DNA from: Bacteroidales bacterium | Lineage (GTDB): Bacteria > Bacteroidota > Bacteroidia > Bacteroidales > WCHB1-69 | Length of the DNA: 64,000 nucleotides | Assembly: GCA_024400875.1 (NCBI GenBank) | Contig: JAKSMB010000001.1 | Span: forward strand, 92,916 to 156,915 | Reading direction: 5' to 3' | Shown: positions 33,387 through 42,684 of the stretch, piece by piece | How the letters are laid out: each line of letters opens with the position of its first letter | How positions within the stretch are numbered: position 1 is the first letter of the stretch | Notes under the pieces: model-generated | What the model saw: the letters and a program-made list of their open reading frames with translations, nothing else | The model's database searches: none | Told to the model about the DNA's origin: nothing | Made by a program: the position numbers and the translations under genes

Positions 33387-35882
33387 TTGGAACGTGTCAC
33401 CTATTTTGTAGATGTTCTATTGCCGTTGCCCTTATCGTCGCTGTTCACCTATAGGGTGCCATACGAATTGGGCGAGGACATCTCTTTTGGTATGCGGGTG
33501 ATTGTTCCATTTGGCCGTAGCAAACTCTATTCTGCGTTGGTGGTGCGTGTGCATCAAAAAGCACCTCAGGTGACGCCCAAATATGTGCTTGATATCATCG
33601 ACAATAAGCCCATTGTATCAGAACGTCAATATCGGTTATGGCAATGGATAGCCGAATATTATATGTGTACGGTGGGAGAGGTGATGGCGGCAGCACTGCC
33701 TTCAGCCCTGAAACTTGCTTCTGAAACGCAAGTTCGCTTACACCCTTCTTTCAGTGGCGATGTGACGATCTTGAACGAATATGAACTTGCCATTGTTGAG
33801 ACTTTGGCTTATCGTGAGTCGATGACCGTGGGTGAGGTGGCCAAAACGGCGCAAATACAAAAGATTATCCCTATTATCAAGTCGTTGGTCGACAAACAGG
33901 TGATTATCACAGATGAGGAGATAAAGAATCCCTATAAGCCCAAAAAGGAGACAGTCTTGCGCATTGCAGAAGCCTATGCCAATGAGCAGGCTTTTATGGG
34001 ATTGCTTGACCAGTTGGGTAGCTCTTCCCGTACAGCACCGCAATCGGATGCACTTCTATCGTTTATGATGCTTACTCGTTGCGATAGAAAGTACGATTTC
34101 ACTGCTGCAATTCCTAAGAATAAGGTATTGGAGTCGGCTCAAATAACGCCTTCACGTTTGCAGACGTTGTTGAAAAAGGGGATTTTAGAATCGGAAGAGA
34201 TTGTTATCTCTCGTTTGATTGATATCTCCTCGCAGCAGCAGGCTGCTGACATAATGTTGTCGGAGCCGCAAAACAAGGCCTTTGAAGAGATACACGAACA
34301 GTTTGAGCAATTTCCTGTCGTTTTGTTGCACGGTGTCACAGGTAGTGGAAAGACGGAAATCTATATAAAACTTATTGATGAGGTGCTGGCGCAAGGCAAG
34401 CAGGTGCTTTATCTGCTTCCAGAAATCGCACTTACCTCCCAAATAGTGAATCGCTTGCGTAAATATTTCGGAGAGAAGGTTGGGGTTTATCATTCCCGCT
34501 TCAATGAATATGAGCGTGTGGAGATATGGAATAGGGTGTTGAATCAAGAGGAAGAGGTGAGCCAGAAGTATCAGTTGGTGCTGGGCGCTCGTTCGGCATT
34601 GCTGCTCCCTTATCAGAATCTAGGGCTGATTATTGTGGATGAGGAACACGACGGCTCCTACAAACAGCAGGACCCTGCACCGCGCTATCAAGCACGCGAT
34701 AGTGCAATAGTACTTGCTGGCCTTCATAAGGCTAAGACCTTATTAGGAACGGCAACTCCTTCATTGGAAACTTATTACAATGTGCAGCAACACAAGTATG
34801 GCTTGGTGGAACTGATGCAGCGGTTTTCGGCAAGCCAGTTGCCCGACATTTGGGTGGTGAATATGGCTAACGCTATCCGTCAAAAGCAGGTGAAGGGACT
34901 GTTTTCCGATTTCCTCGTAGAAAAAATAGGAGAGGCGTTGGAGAAAAAAGAGCAGATCATCCTTTTCCAGAATCGTCGCGGTTACTCGGTGCGTATGTAT
35001 TGCCATACCTGCGAGTCGATGCCAACGTGCAAGTATTGTGATGTTTCCCTAACATATCATAAACGAACCAATCTGCTGAAATGCCACTATTGTGGGTATG
35101 CGATTTCCGTGCCTCAGGTTTGTCCTACCTGCCAAAGTACCGATATTGAAATGAAGGGTTTTGGTACGGAAAAGGTAGAGGATTCATTGCAGGAGATCTT
35201 CCCGGATGCGGTTATTGCACGTATGGATTTGGACACTACACGGTCAAAGAATGGCTATCAGCAGATTATCAGCGACTTTGAGGAACATAAAACGGATATC
35301 TTGGTGGGAACGCAGATGGTAACAAAGGGCTTGGACTTTGATAGAGTGAGTGTTGTGGGCATATTGAATGCAGATGCACTGATATCCTATCCTGACTTCA
35401 GGTCTTTTGAGCGGGCGTTCCAGTTACTTTCACAGGTGAGCGGGCGTGCGGGACGAAAGGAAGTTCCCGGAAAAGTGATTGTCCAAACCTATCAACCTAA
35501 GCACGCAGCCCTGCAGTATGTGGTTAGTAACGACTTCAATGCGATGTATAACAGCCAGATAAACGAACGCCAACAGTTCTTCTACCCGCCGGTATCCCGT
35601 TTGGTGAAGATAACACTTAAGCATATTGACGAACAGATGGTGGAGCAGGCGGCGAACGTGTTGGTAAGTCCTTTACGTCAGGCTTTCCCAGGTTTTGTGT
35701 TAGGACCATCCTCACCGTTGGTGGCTCGTATTCAGAATTATTTCATAAAGGAAATCTGGATCAAGTTGCGTAAAGACAATACGTTGAAATCAAACAAACA
35801 GCAAATACAACAAATCATAGATGCTTTCCATCAGGAAAAAACTTATAAATCAGTACGGGTGATTGTCAATGTAGATGCTTGA
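33387..35882 (+). CDS. priA: Primosomal protein N' (replication restart helicase PriA)
   Basis: An 831-residue superfamily 2 helicase with a TTG start; the first in-frame ATG lies inside the conserved N-terminal domain (YFVDVLLPLPLSSLFTYRVP), so the non-ATG start is needed. Helicase motifs include GVTGSGKTEIYIK (Walker A, about 316), DEEHDGSYKQQD and LLGTATPSLETY. A Cys-rich zinc region (CHTCESMPTCKYC, CHYCGYAISVPQVCPTC) interrupts the helicase as in all PriA, followed by GTEKVEDSLQEIFPDA and VGTQMVTKGLDFDRV. It restarts stalled replication forks by loading the primosome. Confidence 0.96.
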   Translation: MERVTYFVDVLLPLPLSSLFTYRVPYELGEDISFGMRVIVPFGRSKLYSALVVRVHQKAPQVTPKYVLDIIDNKPIVSERQYRLWQWIAEYYMCTVGEVMAAALPSALKLASETQVRLHPSFSGDVTILNEYELAIVETLAYRESMTVGEVAKTAQIQKIIPIIKSLVDKQVIITDEEIKNPYKPKKETVLRIAEAYANEQAFMGLLDQLGSSSRTAPQSDALLSFMMLTRCDRKYDFTAAIPKNKVLESAQITPSRLQTLLKKGILESEEIVISRLIDISSQQQAADIMLSEPQNKAFEEIHEQFEQFPVVLLHGVTGSGKTEIYIKLIDEVLAQGKQVLYLLPEIALTSQIVNRLRKYFGEKVGVYHSRFNEYERVEIWNRVLNQEEEVSQKYQLVLGARSALLLPYQNLGLIIVDEEHDGSYKQQDPAPRYQARDSAIVLAGLHKAKTLLGTATPSLETYYNVQQHKYGLVELMQRFSASQLPDIWVVNMANAIRQKQVKGLFSDFLVEKIGEALEKKEQIILFQNRRGYSVRMYCHTCESMPTCKYCDVSLTYHKRTNLLKCHYCGYAISVPQVCPTCQSTDIEMKGFGTEKVEDSLQEIFPDAVIARMDLDTTRSKNGYQQIISDFEEHKTDILVGTQMVTKGLDFDRVSVVGILNADALISYPDFRSFERAFQLLSQVSGRAGRKEVPGKVIVQTYQPKHAALQYVVSNDFNAMYNSQINERQQFFYPPVSRLVKITLKHIDEQMVEQAANVLVSPLRQAFPGFVLGPSSPLVARIQNYFIKEIWIKLRKDNTLKSNKQQIQQIIDAFHQEKTYKSVRVIVNVDA

Positions 35883-35907
35883 TTTCAGGCTTCTTTTTGT
35901 ATTTTTG
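35879..35907 (+). promoter_or_regulatory. Promoter of the HdrD/GlpC-like gene
   Basis: TTG at 35879-35881, an 18-base spacer and TATTTTTG at 35900-35907. The -33 word overlaps the end of priA. Confidence 0.6.
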
Positions 35908-35929
35908 CACCCTTTAATTAATCAAAATA

Positions 35930-37225
35930 ATGAAAGAAATCTCTTCAGAAAATATTCAAAAGGCAGTTGACATTTTATCAAAACATACAGATAGTAAACT
36001 GCTTACCCATTTAAATTCATGTGTGCATTGTGGTTTATGTGAAACCAGTTGCTTGTTTTGGAAGACATTCAAGGAATCAAAATATATTCCAGGTATGAAG
36101 GTGGATTTGGTATCCTCCATTTATCGCCGTTATTGTACTTTTATGGGCAAAGCGGCTCCCAAACTCACGCATGCAAGAGATCTGACTGAAGAGACTATTG
36201 CGGAGATGGTGGATTCGCTGTACGGAGCCTGTACAATGTGCGGACGATGTGTAAAACATTGTTCCATTGGCGTGGATATTCCATTTGTAGTTCGCACGGG
36301 ACGCCGTATGTTGGCCGCTATGGGAATGGTTCCTGAATCATTGCAGGCAACGGTAGCTGCAGCCATCAATACTGGCAATAACATGGCTATCTCTACGGAG
36401 GATTTTGTGGATACAATTGAATGGATGGAAGAGGAATTGCAGGATGAACTTGGCGAAGAGGCTAAAATCCCATTGAACAAGGAAGGGGCCGATATCTTGT
36501 ACACTTTAAATCCACGCGAACCGAAATTCTTCCCACTATCGATTGCGGCTGCGGCTAAGATTTTCCATCAGGCAGGTGCCAATTGGACCTTATCAACAGA
36601 GATGTATGATGTTACCAATTACGGCTATTTCTCTGGTAAGGACGAGGAAGCGACGGCAATTGCGCAGAAGATGTTTGACGAAATGGAGCGTTTGGGTTGC
36701 AAAACCTTAGTTTTGGGCGAGTGCGGACATGGATCACGCGCGCTTAGATGGGAAGCGCCTAACTACTTGAAAAAACGTCCAGACTTTCAAATGATTACTT
36801 TGATAGAACTGTTAGAGGATTATATAAAAACAGGTAAAATCAAGGTGGATAAGAGCTTGAATGCCAAGAAATATACCATTCACGATCCTTGCAATATTGT
36901 GAGAAACGGTGGTCTTTATAACTCTTTGCGTTATGTTACACGCCAGGTGGTGCCTGAATTGATAGAGATGACCCCAACGGGTAGCGATAACTTCTGCTGT
37001 GGTGGCGGTGGCGGTATGTTAGCCATGAGCGAATATAACGAACGCCGTATCAAAGTGGGCGAAATCAAGGCTGAACAGATTCGCAATACGGGCGCAGACG
37101 TGGTGATTACTCCATGCCATAACTGTGTGGATCAGTTGACACAAATCAACAACACCTACAAACTGAAGGTGGAAATCAAGTCGTTGGCAGAAGTGGTTGC
37201 CGATGCTTTAGTGATAGAAGGTTAG
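35930..37225 (+). CDS. HdrD/GlpC-like Fe-S protein (4Fe-4S dicluster plus CCG domains)
   Basis: A 431-residue protein with two ferredoxin motifs, Cys31/34/37/41 (CVHCGLCETSC) and Cys101/104/107/111 (CTMCGRCVKHC). Two CCG-type cysteine regions follow: GECGHGSRALRWE near 264 with HDPCNIVRN near 319, and CCGGGGGMLAMSE near 358 with TPCHNCVDQL near 388. This is the layout of heterodisulfide reductase D, GlpC and related electron-transfer subunits. Its redox partner is not evident in the window. It has its own promoter and ends four bases inside the convergent lipoprotein gene. Confidence 0.8.
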   Translation: MKEISSENIQKAVDILSKHTDSKLLTHLNSCVHCGLCETSCLFWKTFKESKYIPGMKVDLVSSIYRRYCTFMGKAAPKLTHARDLTEETIAEMVDSLYGACTMCGRCVKHCSIGVDIPFVVRTGRRMLAAMGMVPESLQATVAAAINTGNNMAISTEDFVDTIEWMEEELQDELGEEAKIPLNKEGADILYTLNPREPKFFPLSIAAAAKIFHQAGANWTLSTEMYDVTNYGYFSGKDEEATAIAQKMFDEMERLGCKTLVLGECGHGSRALRWEAPNYLKKRPDFQMITLIELLEDYIKTGKIKVDKSLNAKKYTIHDPCNIVRNGGLYNSLRYVTRQVVPELIEMTPTGSDNFCCGGGGGMLAMSEYNERRIKVGEIKAEQIRNTGADVVITPCHNCVDQLTQINNTYKLKVEIKSLAEVVADALVIEG

Positions 37226-37740
37226 TTGTTGTTTACGTTTCCTTTTTGAAACTTTTCGGGAAGCTCTTTACTTGGAGAAAGTGTCTTCTTCTCCATCATT
37301 TTTTGACGACTGGAAACTGATGCTGAATCTGTAGGGATCAGCAGTGAGGATGGAGCATTCATCGCAACTACGGCTTGCCATTTTTCGTCACGTTTAACAA
37401 GGTTAAGAGATCCTTCCTGGACTTTAATAGGGGTTGTTTTCTTATAGTTGACTACGGCGGTAGTATCGGTTTGGATGTTTACCTCCAATATTTCAATGGT
37501 TGCAGGGGTATTGCGTTTGATGTAGGAGCTATCCATATTAGGCATAATATTCTTTTGAATAATGGTAAGGGTTGTTTCAATGGTCTCCTTTGAAGCAAAT
37601 TGTTCAGCTTCAGCGATGCGATAGTTACCCATAGCGTCCAGGTAGCCCATTGCAGCCTTTTGAATCATTTTTTCTTCACTGTTGCAGCTCGACAGCAGGA
37701 GTGCGAGACCCATTATCCCTAATGTGAAAGTTCTTTTCAT
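37222..37740 (-). CDS. Small lipoprotein, DUF4878/NTF2-like
   Basis: A 172-residue lipoprotein with lipobox LSSC at about 16-19 (MKRTFTLGIMGLALLLSSCN). The region from about 25 to 120 has the order of an NTF2-like DUF4878 domain: a helix (AAMGYLDAMGNYRIAEAEQF), a middle helix and paired strands ending in NLVKRDEKWQAVV. The C-terminal tail is charged and low in order. The function is unknown. Its stop overlaps the end of the convergent Fe-S gene by four bases. No clear promoter was seen immediately upstream; the terminator at 37777-37806 separates it from the next minus-strand gene. Confidence 0.6.
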   Translation of the reverse strand: MKRTFTLGIMGLALLLSSCNSEEKMIQKAAMGYLDAMGNYRIAEAEQFASKETIETTLTIIQKNIMPNMDSSYIKRNTPATIEILEVNIQTDTTAVVNYKKTTPIKVQEGSLNLVKRDEKWQAVVAMNAPSSLLIPTDSASVSSRQKMMEKKTLSPSKELPEKFQKGNVNNN

Positions 37741-37776
37741 CTTTGTTGATTTTAAGGTAGTTGAAATATGGTAAAA

Positions 37777-37806
37777 AAAAGTCCGAGCATGTACACTCGG
37801 ACTTTT
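37777..37806 (-). terminator. Terminator after the InlB-repeat lipoprotein gene
   Basis: An 11-bp perfect stem, 37777-37787 with 37796-37806, eight-base loop; on the minus strand the stem runs into eight T (complement of 37773-37780). Confidence 0.82.
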
Positions 37807-37824
37807 CTATAGTGAGTTTTTTAA

Positions 37825-38616
37825 TTATTTAGCAAGTAATTTTTTGCCATTGTATTTTTTCATAGGAGCTTTAGAAGCTTCCATAGAAACGTTAGCGATG
37901 TTAACGGTCATAGGAGCTTTTGTAGCGCCGTCGATACCAACACCACTTTCAGAACCAAGAGCTTCCAATGCGTCGAACATTACAGCGTCAACTTTAGCAG
38001 AAACTGTGAGAGCGGTAGCGTCGAAAGCAGTTACGTTGATAGTAGCGCTTTCTGCCCACCAGTCACCGTAGTTGTAAGTACCATCAGTTACAGAACCGTC
38101 TTTGTAGTATTCAATGTAAGCGAAGTTTTGGTTAGTCCAACCAGATGTTGTATAAGTATCTGATGTTGAACCTACTGCTGGGTTGTAAGAAGCAACGTCA
38201 GCGATAGGAAGTTCGCTTGAGCTAACTTTCCATGCATAAACTTCGTAAGCATTGTAAGAAGGCATGTAAGAAGCGCTTTGGCCTGCAGCGGTCCATTCAT
38301 TACCGTCGAAAGCAACCTTAATACCATTAGTCATTACAGGTTGGAATACAGCAACGTAAGAAGCGTCAGCAGTTACGGTAATAGTACGTGGGTTTTCTGT
38401 GTTACCATCGTTCCAAGAAACGAATTCGAAACCATTGTTAGGAGTAGCGGTCAAAACTACGGTAGCGTCCAATGCGTATTCGCCACCACCAGTTACGGTA
38501 CCCATTGTAGCGTCATTAGCTTCAGCAGTGATTGTGTATTTTTCACCACCACAAGATGTGAACAACATAGCGCCTGCGATGAAAGCAGCACCAATTAAAC
38601 TAAATACTCTTTTCAT
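37825..38616 (-). CDS. Lipoprotein with divergent InlB B-repeat domain
   Basis: A 263-residue lipoprotein (MKRVFSLIGAAFIAGAMLFT then SCGG lipobox). Residues about 27-92 form a divergent InlB B-repeat (Flg_new-type) domain: ITAEANDATMGTVTGGGEY, VVLTATPNNGFEFVSWNDG and TVTADASYVAVF. The remainder is a beta-rich region with many Ala, Ser and Tyr residues that I do not recognise. It has a good promoter on the minus strand and a strong terminator, so it is monocistronic. It is probably surface exposed or periplasmic; the ligand is unknown. Confidence 0.75.
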   Translation of the reverse strand: MKRVFSLIGAAFIAGAMLFTSCGGEKYTITAEANDATMGTVTGGGEYALDATVVLTATPNNGFEFVSWNDGNTENPRTITVTADASYVAVFQPVMTNGIKVAFDGNEWTAAGQSASYMPSYNAYEVYAWKVSSSELPIADVASYNPAVGSTSDTYTTSGWTNQNFAYIEYYKDGSVTDGTYNYGDWWAESATINVTAFDATALTVSAKVDAVMFDALEALGSESGVGIDGATKAPMTVNIANVSMEASKAPMKKYNGKKLLAK

Positions 38617-38679
38617 TTTTGTTTGTTTTTAGTTAGTAAATTAATAATTTAAAGGTTTTCTTTTTAGAAATAAAACGTG

Positions 38680-38687
38680 CAAAAATA
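38680..38687 (-). promoter_or_regulatory. -7 element of the 37825-38616 gene
   Basis: The minus strand reads TATTTTTG, 63 bases before the start codon, in the divergent region shared with miaB. Confidence 0.6.
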
Positions 38688-38816
38688 CTATTTTTTTCAC
38701 AATACTTTTTGTTGGTTCCTAATATTTCTAACATTACTTTGTTAATCCGCAAAAAACGAGCGTATAGATGTTTTATTGCGCAGGAAGTTTAAGACAGTTG
38801 ACTTTCAGATATAAAA

Positions 38817-38846
38817 TTGCTCATATTGAACAAAATGTTATCTTTG
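38817..38846 (+). promoter_or_regulatory. Promoter of miaB, nearly abutting the start codon
   Basis: TTG at 38817-38819, a 19-base spacer and TATCTTTG at 38839-38846: a strong consensus match. Only five bases separate it from the miaB ATG at 38852. Confidence 0.65.
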
Positions 38847-38851
38847 CGCGT

Positions 38852-40162
38852 ATGAAAAAACTGTATATTGAAACCTATGGATGCCAGATGAATTTCGCTG
38901 ATAGTGAAGTGGTTGCATCTATTTTAAAAGATTTATATACGCTCACTGACGATGTGCAGGAAGCGGACCTGATTTTGATTAACACCTGTTCTATTCGCGA
39001 CAAGGCGGAACAACGTATTCATAAACGCTTGCACGAATTGGAAGCGTTGAAGAAAAAACATCGCACACTGCAGGTGGGTCTTTTGGGTTGTATGGCCGAA
39101 CGTATGAAGGAAGAATTGCTGGAAACAGAGCCTATTCTTAACTTTATCGCCGGTCCGGATGCTTATCGCAACTTGCCGGAGCTGATTGCAGAATCGGCGC
39201 AGGGCGAGGCGAAGTTTAATGTGCTGCTTTCCGAAGATGAAACGTACGATAACATTATGCCGGTACGCTATGATCTGAATGGCGTGTCAGCATACGTTTC
39301 CATTATGCGCGGTTGCAATAACTTCTGTACCTATTGTGTGGTTCCGTACACCCGCGGTCGTGAACGCAGCCGTAGTCCGCAAACCATTATGGCTGAGGTT
39401 GATCAACTGCTTCAGGATGGCTATAAGGAGGTGACCTTGCTGGGTCAAAATGTGAACTCCTATCGTTGGGAGGAGGATGGTGAGGTGGTGACGTTCGCCA
39501 AGCTGATGGAAATGGTGGCGTTGAAAAGTTCGCAACTGCGTGTGCGCTTTGCCACGTCTCATCCAAAGGATATCTCCGATGAGTTGTTAGAGGTCATTGC
39601 CAAATACGAGAACATCTGCAAGTATATCCACTTGCCAGTGCAGTCGGGTAGCGACAATATGCTCAAGAAGATGAATCGTGTATATACGCGAGACTACTAT
39701 ATGGAGCGTGTGCGCAAGATCAAGGAATTGATGCCGGATTGCGCTATATCCACCGACATTATCGCGGGCTTCTGTGGCGAAACATTGGAAGACCACGAGC
39801 AGACGCTTTCTGTTATGCGTGAGGTGGGCTACGAATATGCCTATATGTTCAAGTATTCGGAGCGCGGCGGCACGATGTCAGCGAAACGCTTCCAAGACGA
39901 CATCCCAGATGAGGAGAAAACCCGACGTCTGGAAGAAATCATCGCTCTGCAGGGCGAGTTGTCGCTGGCAAGCAACCAGCGCGACGTGGGTAAGACTTTC
40001 CGCGTGCTGGTGGAAGGTGTCTCCAAACGCTCTGCCGATCAGTTGTATGGTCGCAATAGCCAAAACAAGGTGATCATTTTCCCTAAGGGTGAACATCAAG
40101 TGGGTGATTATATTGACGTTACGGTTACAAGATGTACGGCGGCTACGTTGTTTGCCGACTAA
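38852..40162 (+). CDS. miaB: tRNA-2-methylthio-N6-dimethylallyladenosine synthase MiaB
   Basis: A 436-residue radical-SAM methylthiotransferase that thiomethylates i6A37 in tRNAs reading U-starting codons. I chose the ATG at 38852 (MKKLYIETYGCQMNFADSE), the family N-terminus; the longer frame upstream contains the promoter. The N-terminal UPF0004 cysteines include Cys11, NTCSIRDKAEQR and GLLGCMAERMKEE. The radical-SAM CxxxCxxC is Cys155/159/162 (CNNFCTYCVVPYTRGRE), followed by LLGQNVNSY and IHLPVQSGS. A TRAM domain ends the protein. mutS2 follows after 29 bases, probably in one transcript. Confidence 0.96.
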   Translation: MKKLYIETYGCQMNFADSEVVASILKDLYTLTDDVQEADLILINTCSIRDKAEQRIHKRLHELEALKKKHRTLQVGLLGCMAERMKEELLETEPILNFIAGPDAYRNLPELIAESAQGEAKFNVLLSEDETYDNIMPVRYDLNGVSAYVSIMRGCNNFCTYCVVPYTRGRERSRSPQTIMAEVDQLLQDGYKEVTLLGQNVNSYRWEEDGEVVTFAKLMEMVALKSSQLRVRFATSHPKDISDELLEVIAKYENICKYIHLPVQSGSDNMLKKMNRVYTRDYYMERVRKIKELMPDCAISTDIIAGFCGETLEDHEQTLSVMREVGYEYAYMFKYSERGGTMSAKRFQDDIPDEEKTRRLEEIIALQGELSLASNQRDVGKTFRVLVEGVSKRSADQLYGRNSQNKVIIFPKGEHQVGDYIDVTVTRCTAATLFAD

Positions 40163-40191
40163 AAACCGTTGAGAGAGAGAGATTATTGAAA

Positions 40192-42657
40192 ATGCTTTAT
40201 CCAGAAAATTTTGAAGATAAAATTGGCTTTAGCCAAATACGCCAACTGCTGCTGAACCACTGCCTTAGTCCGATGGGACGGGGTTATGTGGATGCGATGC
40301 GAATGATGAATCGCGTGGATTCTATCCTGCCGGAACTGGAAACCGTGGAGGAATTCCGTCAGATCCTGCTTTTTGATGAATCCTTCCCGGCACAAGACTT
40401 CTATGACCTGCGGGCAGTGTTAAAAAGACTGCAAATTGATGGTACTTACATTGAGTTGGAGGACTTGGCACAGTTGCGCGCTTTCATCGTTACGATGACA
40501 AATATATTTGTCTATCTGAAAGTTAGACATCAAGATAATAAATATCCCTATTTGTGGAGCATTTGTGAGGAGATGCCCTTGCAGCGCGACCTTTTAACAT
40601 CTTTTAACCGAGTGTTGGATGATAAGGGACAATTGCGCGATAATGCCTCTGACGAGTTGTGCAGAATCAAGGGAGAGATCAACCGCATATCGAATTCCGC
40701 TGACCGTCAGATCCGCAAGATCTTAAATGCGGCCAAGCAGGACGGCTTGGTGAAGGAAGATGCGGAGATGACCATCCGTAATGGTCGTCTTTGTATTCCG
40801 ATTGCGGCACAGTTCAAGCGCCGTTTGAAGGGCTTCATCCACGACGAATCGGCCACGGGACAGACCGTTTTCATTGAGCCGACGGAAGTGTTTGATGCGA
40901 ACAATGAGTTGAAGGATCTGCAGAATGCGGCGCATCGCGAGATGATACGCATCCTTACGGAATTGTCGGGGAAGATACGTCCTATCATTCCTGAACTGTT
41001 AGATGCTCAGCAGATTATGGGTCGTTATGATTTCCTGCGTGCGAAGGCGCTCTTGGCGATCGACATCAATGCTGTTTTGCCGCACGTACACGACCATCCC
41101 TTAGTGGAATGGCAGCAGGCGCAGCATCCGTTGCTCTATCTGACGCTGAAGAAAACCTCCAAAAAGGTGATACCTTTGGATGTCAAGTTGTCCAATAGTG
41201 ACAGAATTCTGATCATCTCCGGTCCGAATGCCGGTGGTAAGTCTGTATGTTTGAAATGTGTGGGCTTGCTGCAATATATGATGCAGTGTGGTTTGTTAGT
41301 TTCGATGCAGAGCACTTCGGATATGGGCGTGTTTGATAGCATATTCATTGATATTGGCGATGAACAATCCATTGAGAACGACTTAAGTACCTACAGTTCA
41401 CACCTTTCAAACTTGAAGGTGATGGATGATCATTTGAATGATCGTTCGTTGTTTTTGATTGATGAGTTTGGTTCGGGTACGGAGCCGACGTTGGGTGGGG
41501 CGCTTGCCGAGGCCATCTTGGAGAGTTTCTACGACCACGACGCGTTCGGCATCATCACCACGCACTATGGCAACCTGAAAATGTTTCCCGATACGCATCC
41601 GGAGGCGATCAACGGGGCTATGTTGTACGATACCAATGCGTTGAAACCCCTCTATAAGTTGAAAATCGGCAAGCCGGGTAGTTCGTTTACGTATGAGATT
41701 GCTCGAAACATCGGCTTGAATGAGCGGATTGTGGAACGAGCTATTGCCATGTCGGGAACGGCGCAAATCGACTATGAGCGCAAACTCGAAGAAATTGAGA
41801 TTGCCCAGTTGGAAACTGAAAAAACGTTAAAACAGGTGCGTGCTGCCGATGACCAGTTGGCAGAAATGATTGACCAATATGCCGAAAAGTTCTCCGAACT
41901 GGATAAGCAACGCAAGGATATTATACAAAAGGCTAAAAATCAAGCCAATACTATAGTAGAAAGTGCCAATAAGGTTATTGAAAAAACCATTCGTGACATT
42001 AAAGAAGCGAAGGCGGATAGTGTAAAAACCAAGAAGGCACGTCAGAATGTTACCCAGCTGAAAGAGGAATTGAAACAGGAGATTGTTTCAATTGAAAAAG
42101 AGGCTGAAATACAACCTATCATTCCTGTAAAGCGCAAGAAACCAAAGGAAAAGAAGGCGGAGGTGAAGGTAGAGGATCCGGTAATCAAGGTGGGTGATTC
42201 GGTATTTATGGCGGATATGCAGATTACGGGTGAGGTGATCAGCATCAATGGCAACGATGCGACCATTGTTTTCAATTCTGTTGCATTTAAGACAGACCTC
42301 CGCAAGTTGGCGAAAATCAGCAAGAAGGAAGCTCGTGAGGTGAAGCGTGGCTCGGTGGTGCACTACAATGAAGGCACGTTGGGCGAAGCGATGAACAGGA
42401 AATTAGCAGATTTTAACGCTACCTTGGACGTGCGTGGTCAGCGTGCCGATGAGCTTATTTCCAATTTGGAAGAGTATTTGGATGAGGCTGCGCTGTTGAG
42501 TATTCGCTTTGTACGGATCTTACATGGCAAGGGTAACGGTATCCTCCGTCAGATCACTCGCCAACAATTGTCGCGTCGCCACGACGTGGAAGCCTTCCAA
42601 GATGAAACATTGGAATTGGGTGGTTGTGGCGTAACAGTGGTAAAGATGAAACAATAA
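40192..42657 (+). CDS. mutS2: Endonuclease MutS2
   Basis: An 821-residue MutS2 protein. I chose the ATG at 40192 (MLYPENFEDKIGFSQIRQLL), which matches the usual N-terminus. The MutS core and lever helices are followed by the ATPase: Walker A GPNAGGKSV near 344, the QSIENDLSTYSSHL signature and DEFGSGTEP. A long coiled coil with Lys-rich linker leads to the C-terminal Smr nuclease domain with LDVRGQRADEL and LHGKGNG. MutS2 acts on recombination intermediates or collided ribosomes rather than mismatches. The first giant adhesin gene begins 27 bases after its stop. Confidence 0.95.
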   Translation: MLYPENFEDKIGFSQIRQLLLNHCLSPMGRGYVDAMRMMNRVDSILPELETVEEFRQILLFDESFPAQDFYDLRAVLKRLQIDGTYIELEDLAQLRAFIVTMTNIFVYLKVRHQDNKYPYLWSICEEMPLQRDLLTSFNRVLDDKGQLRDNASDELCRIKGEINRISNSADRQIRKILNAAKQDGLVKEDAEMTIRNGRLCIPIAAQFKRRLKGFIHDESATGQTVFIEPTEVFDANNELKDLQNAAHREMIRILTELSGKIRPIIPELLDAQQIMGRYDFLRAKALLAIDINAVLPHVHDHPLVEWQQAQHPLLYLTLKKTSKKVIPLDVKLSNSDRILIISGPNAGGKSVCLKCVGLLQYMMQCGLLVSMQSTSDMGVFDSIFIDIGDEQSIENDLSTYSSHLSNLKVMDDHLNDRSLFLIDEFGSGTEPTLGGALAEAILESFYDHDAFGIITTHYGNLKMFPDTHPEAINGAMLYDTNALKPLYKLKIGKPGSSFTYEIARNIGLNERIVERAIAMSGTAQIDYERKLEEIEIAQLETEKTLKQVRAADDQLAEMIDQYAEKFSELDKQRKDIIQKAKNQANTIVESANKVIEKTIRDIKEAKADSVKTKKARQNVTQLKEELKQEIVSIEKEAEIQPIIPVKRKKPKEKKAEVKVEDPVIKVGDSVFMADMQITGEVISINGNDATIVFNSVAFKTDLRKLAKISKKEAREVKRGSVVHYNEGTLGEAMNRKLADFNATLDVRGQRADELISNLEEYLDEAALLSIRFVRILHGKGNGILRQITRQQLSRRHDVEAFQDETLELGGCGVTVVKMKQ

Positions 42658-42684
42658 TTATAATAGTAACAATAGTTTATCAGT

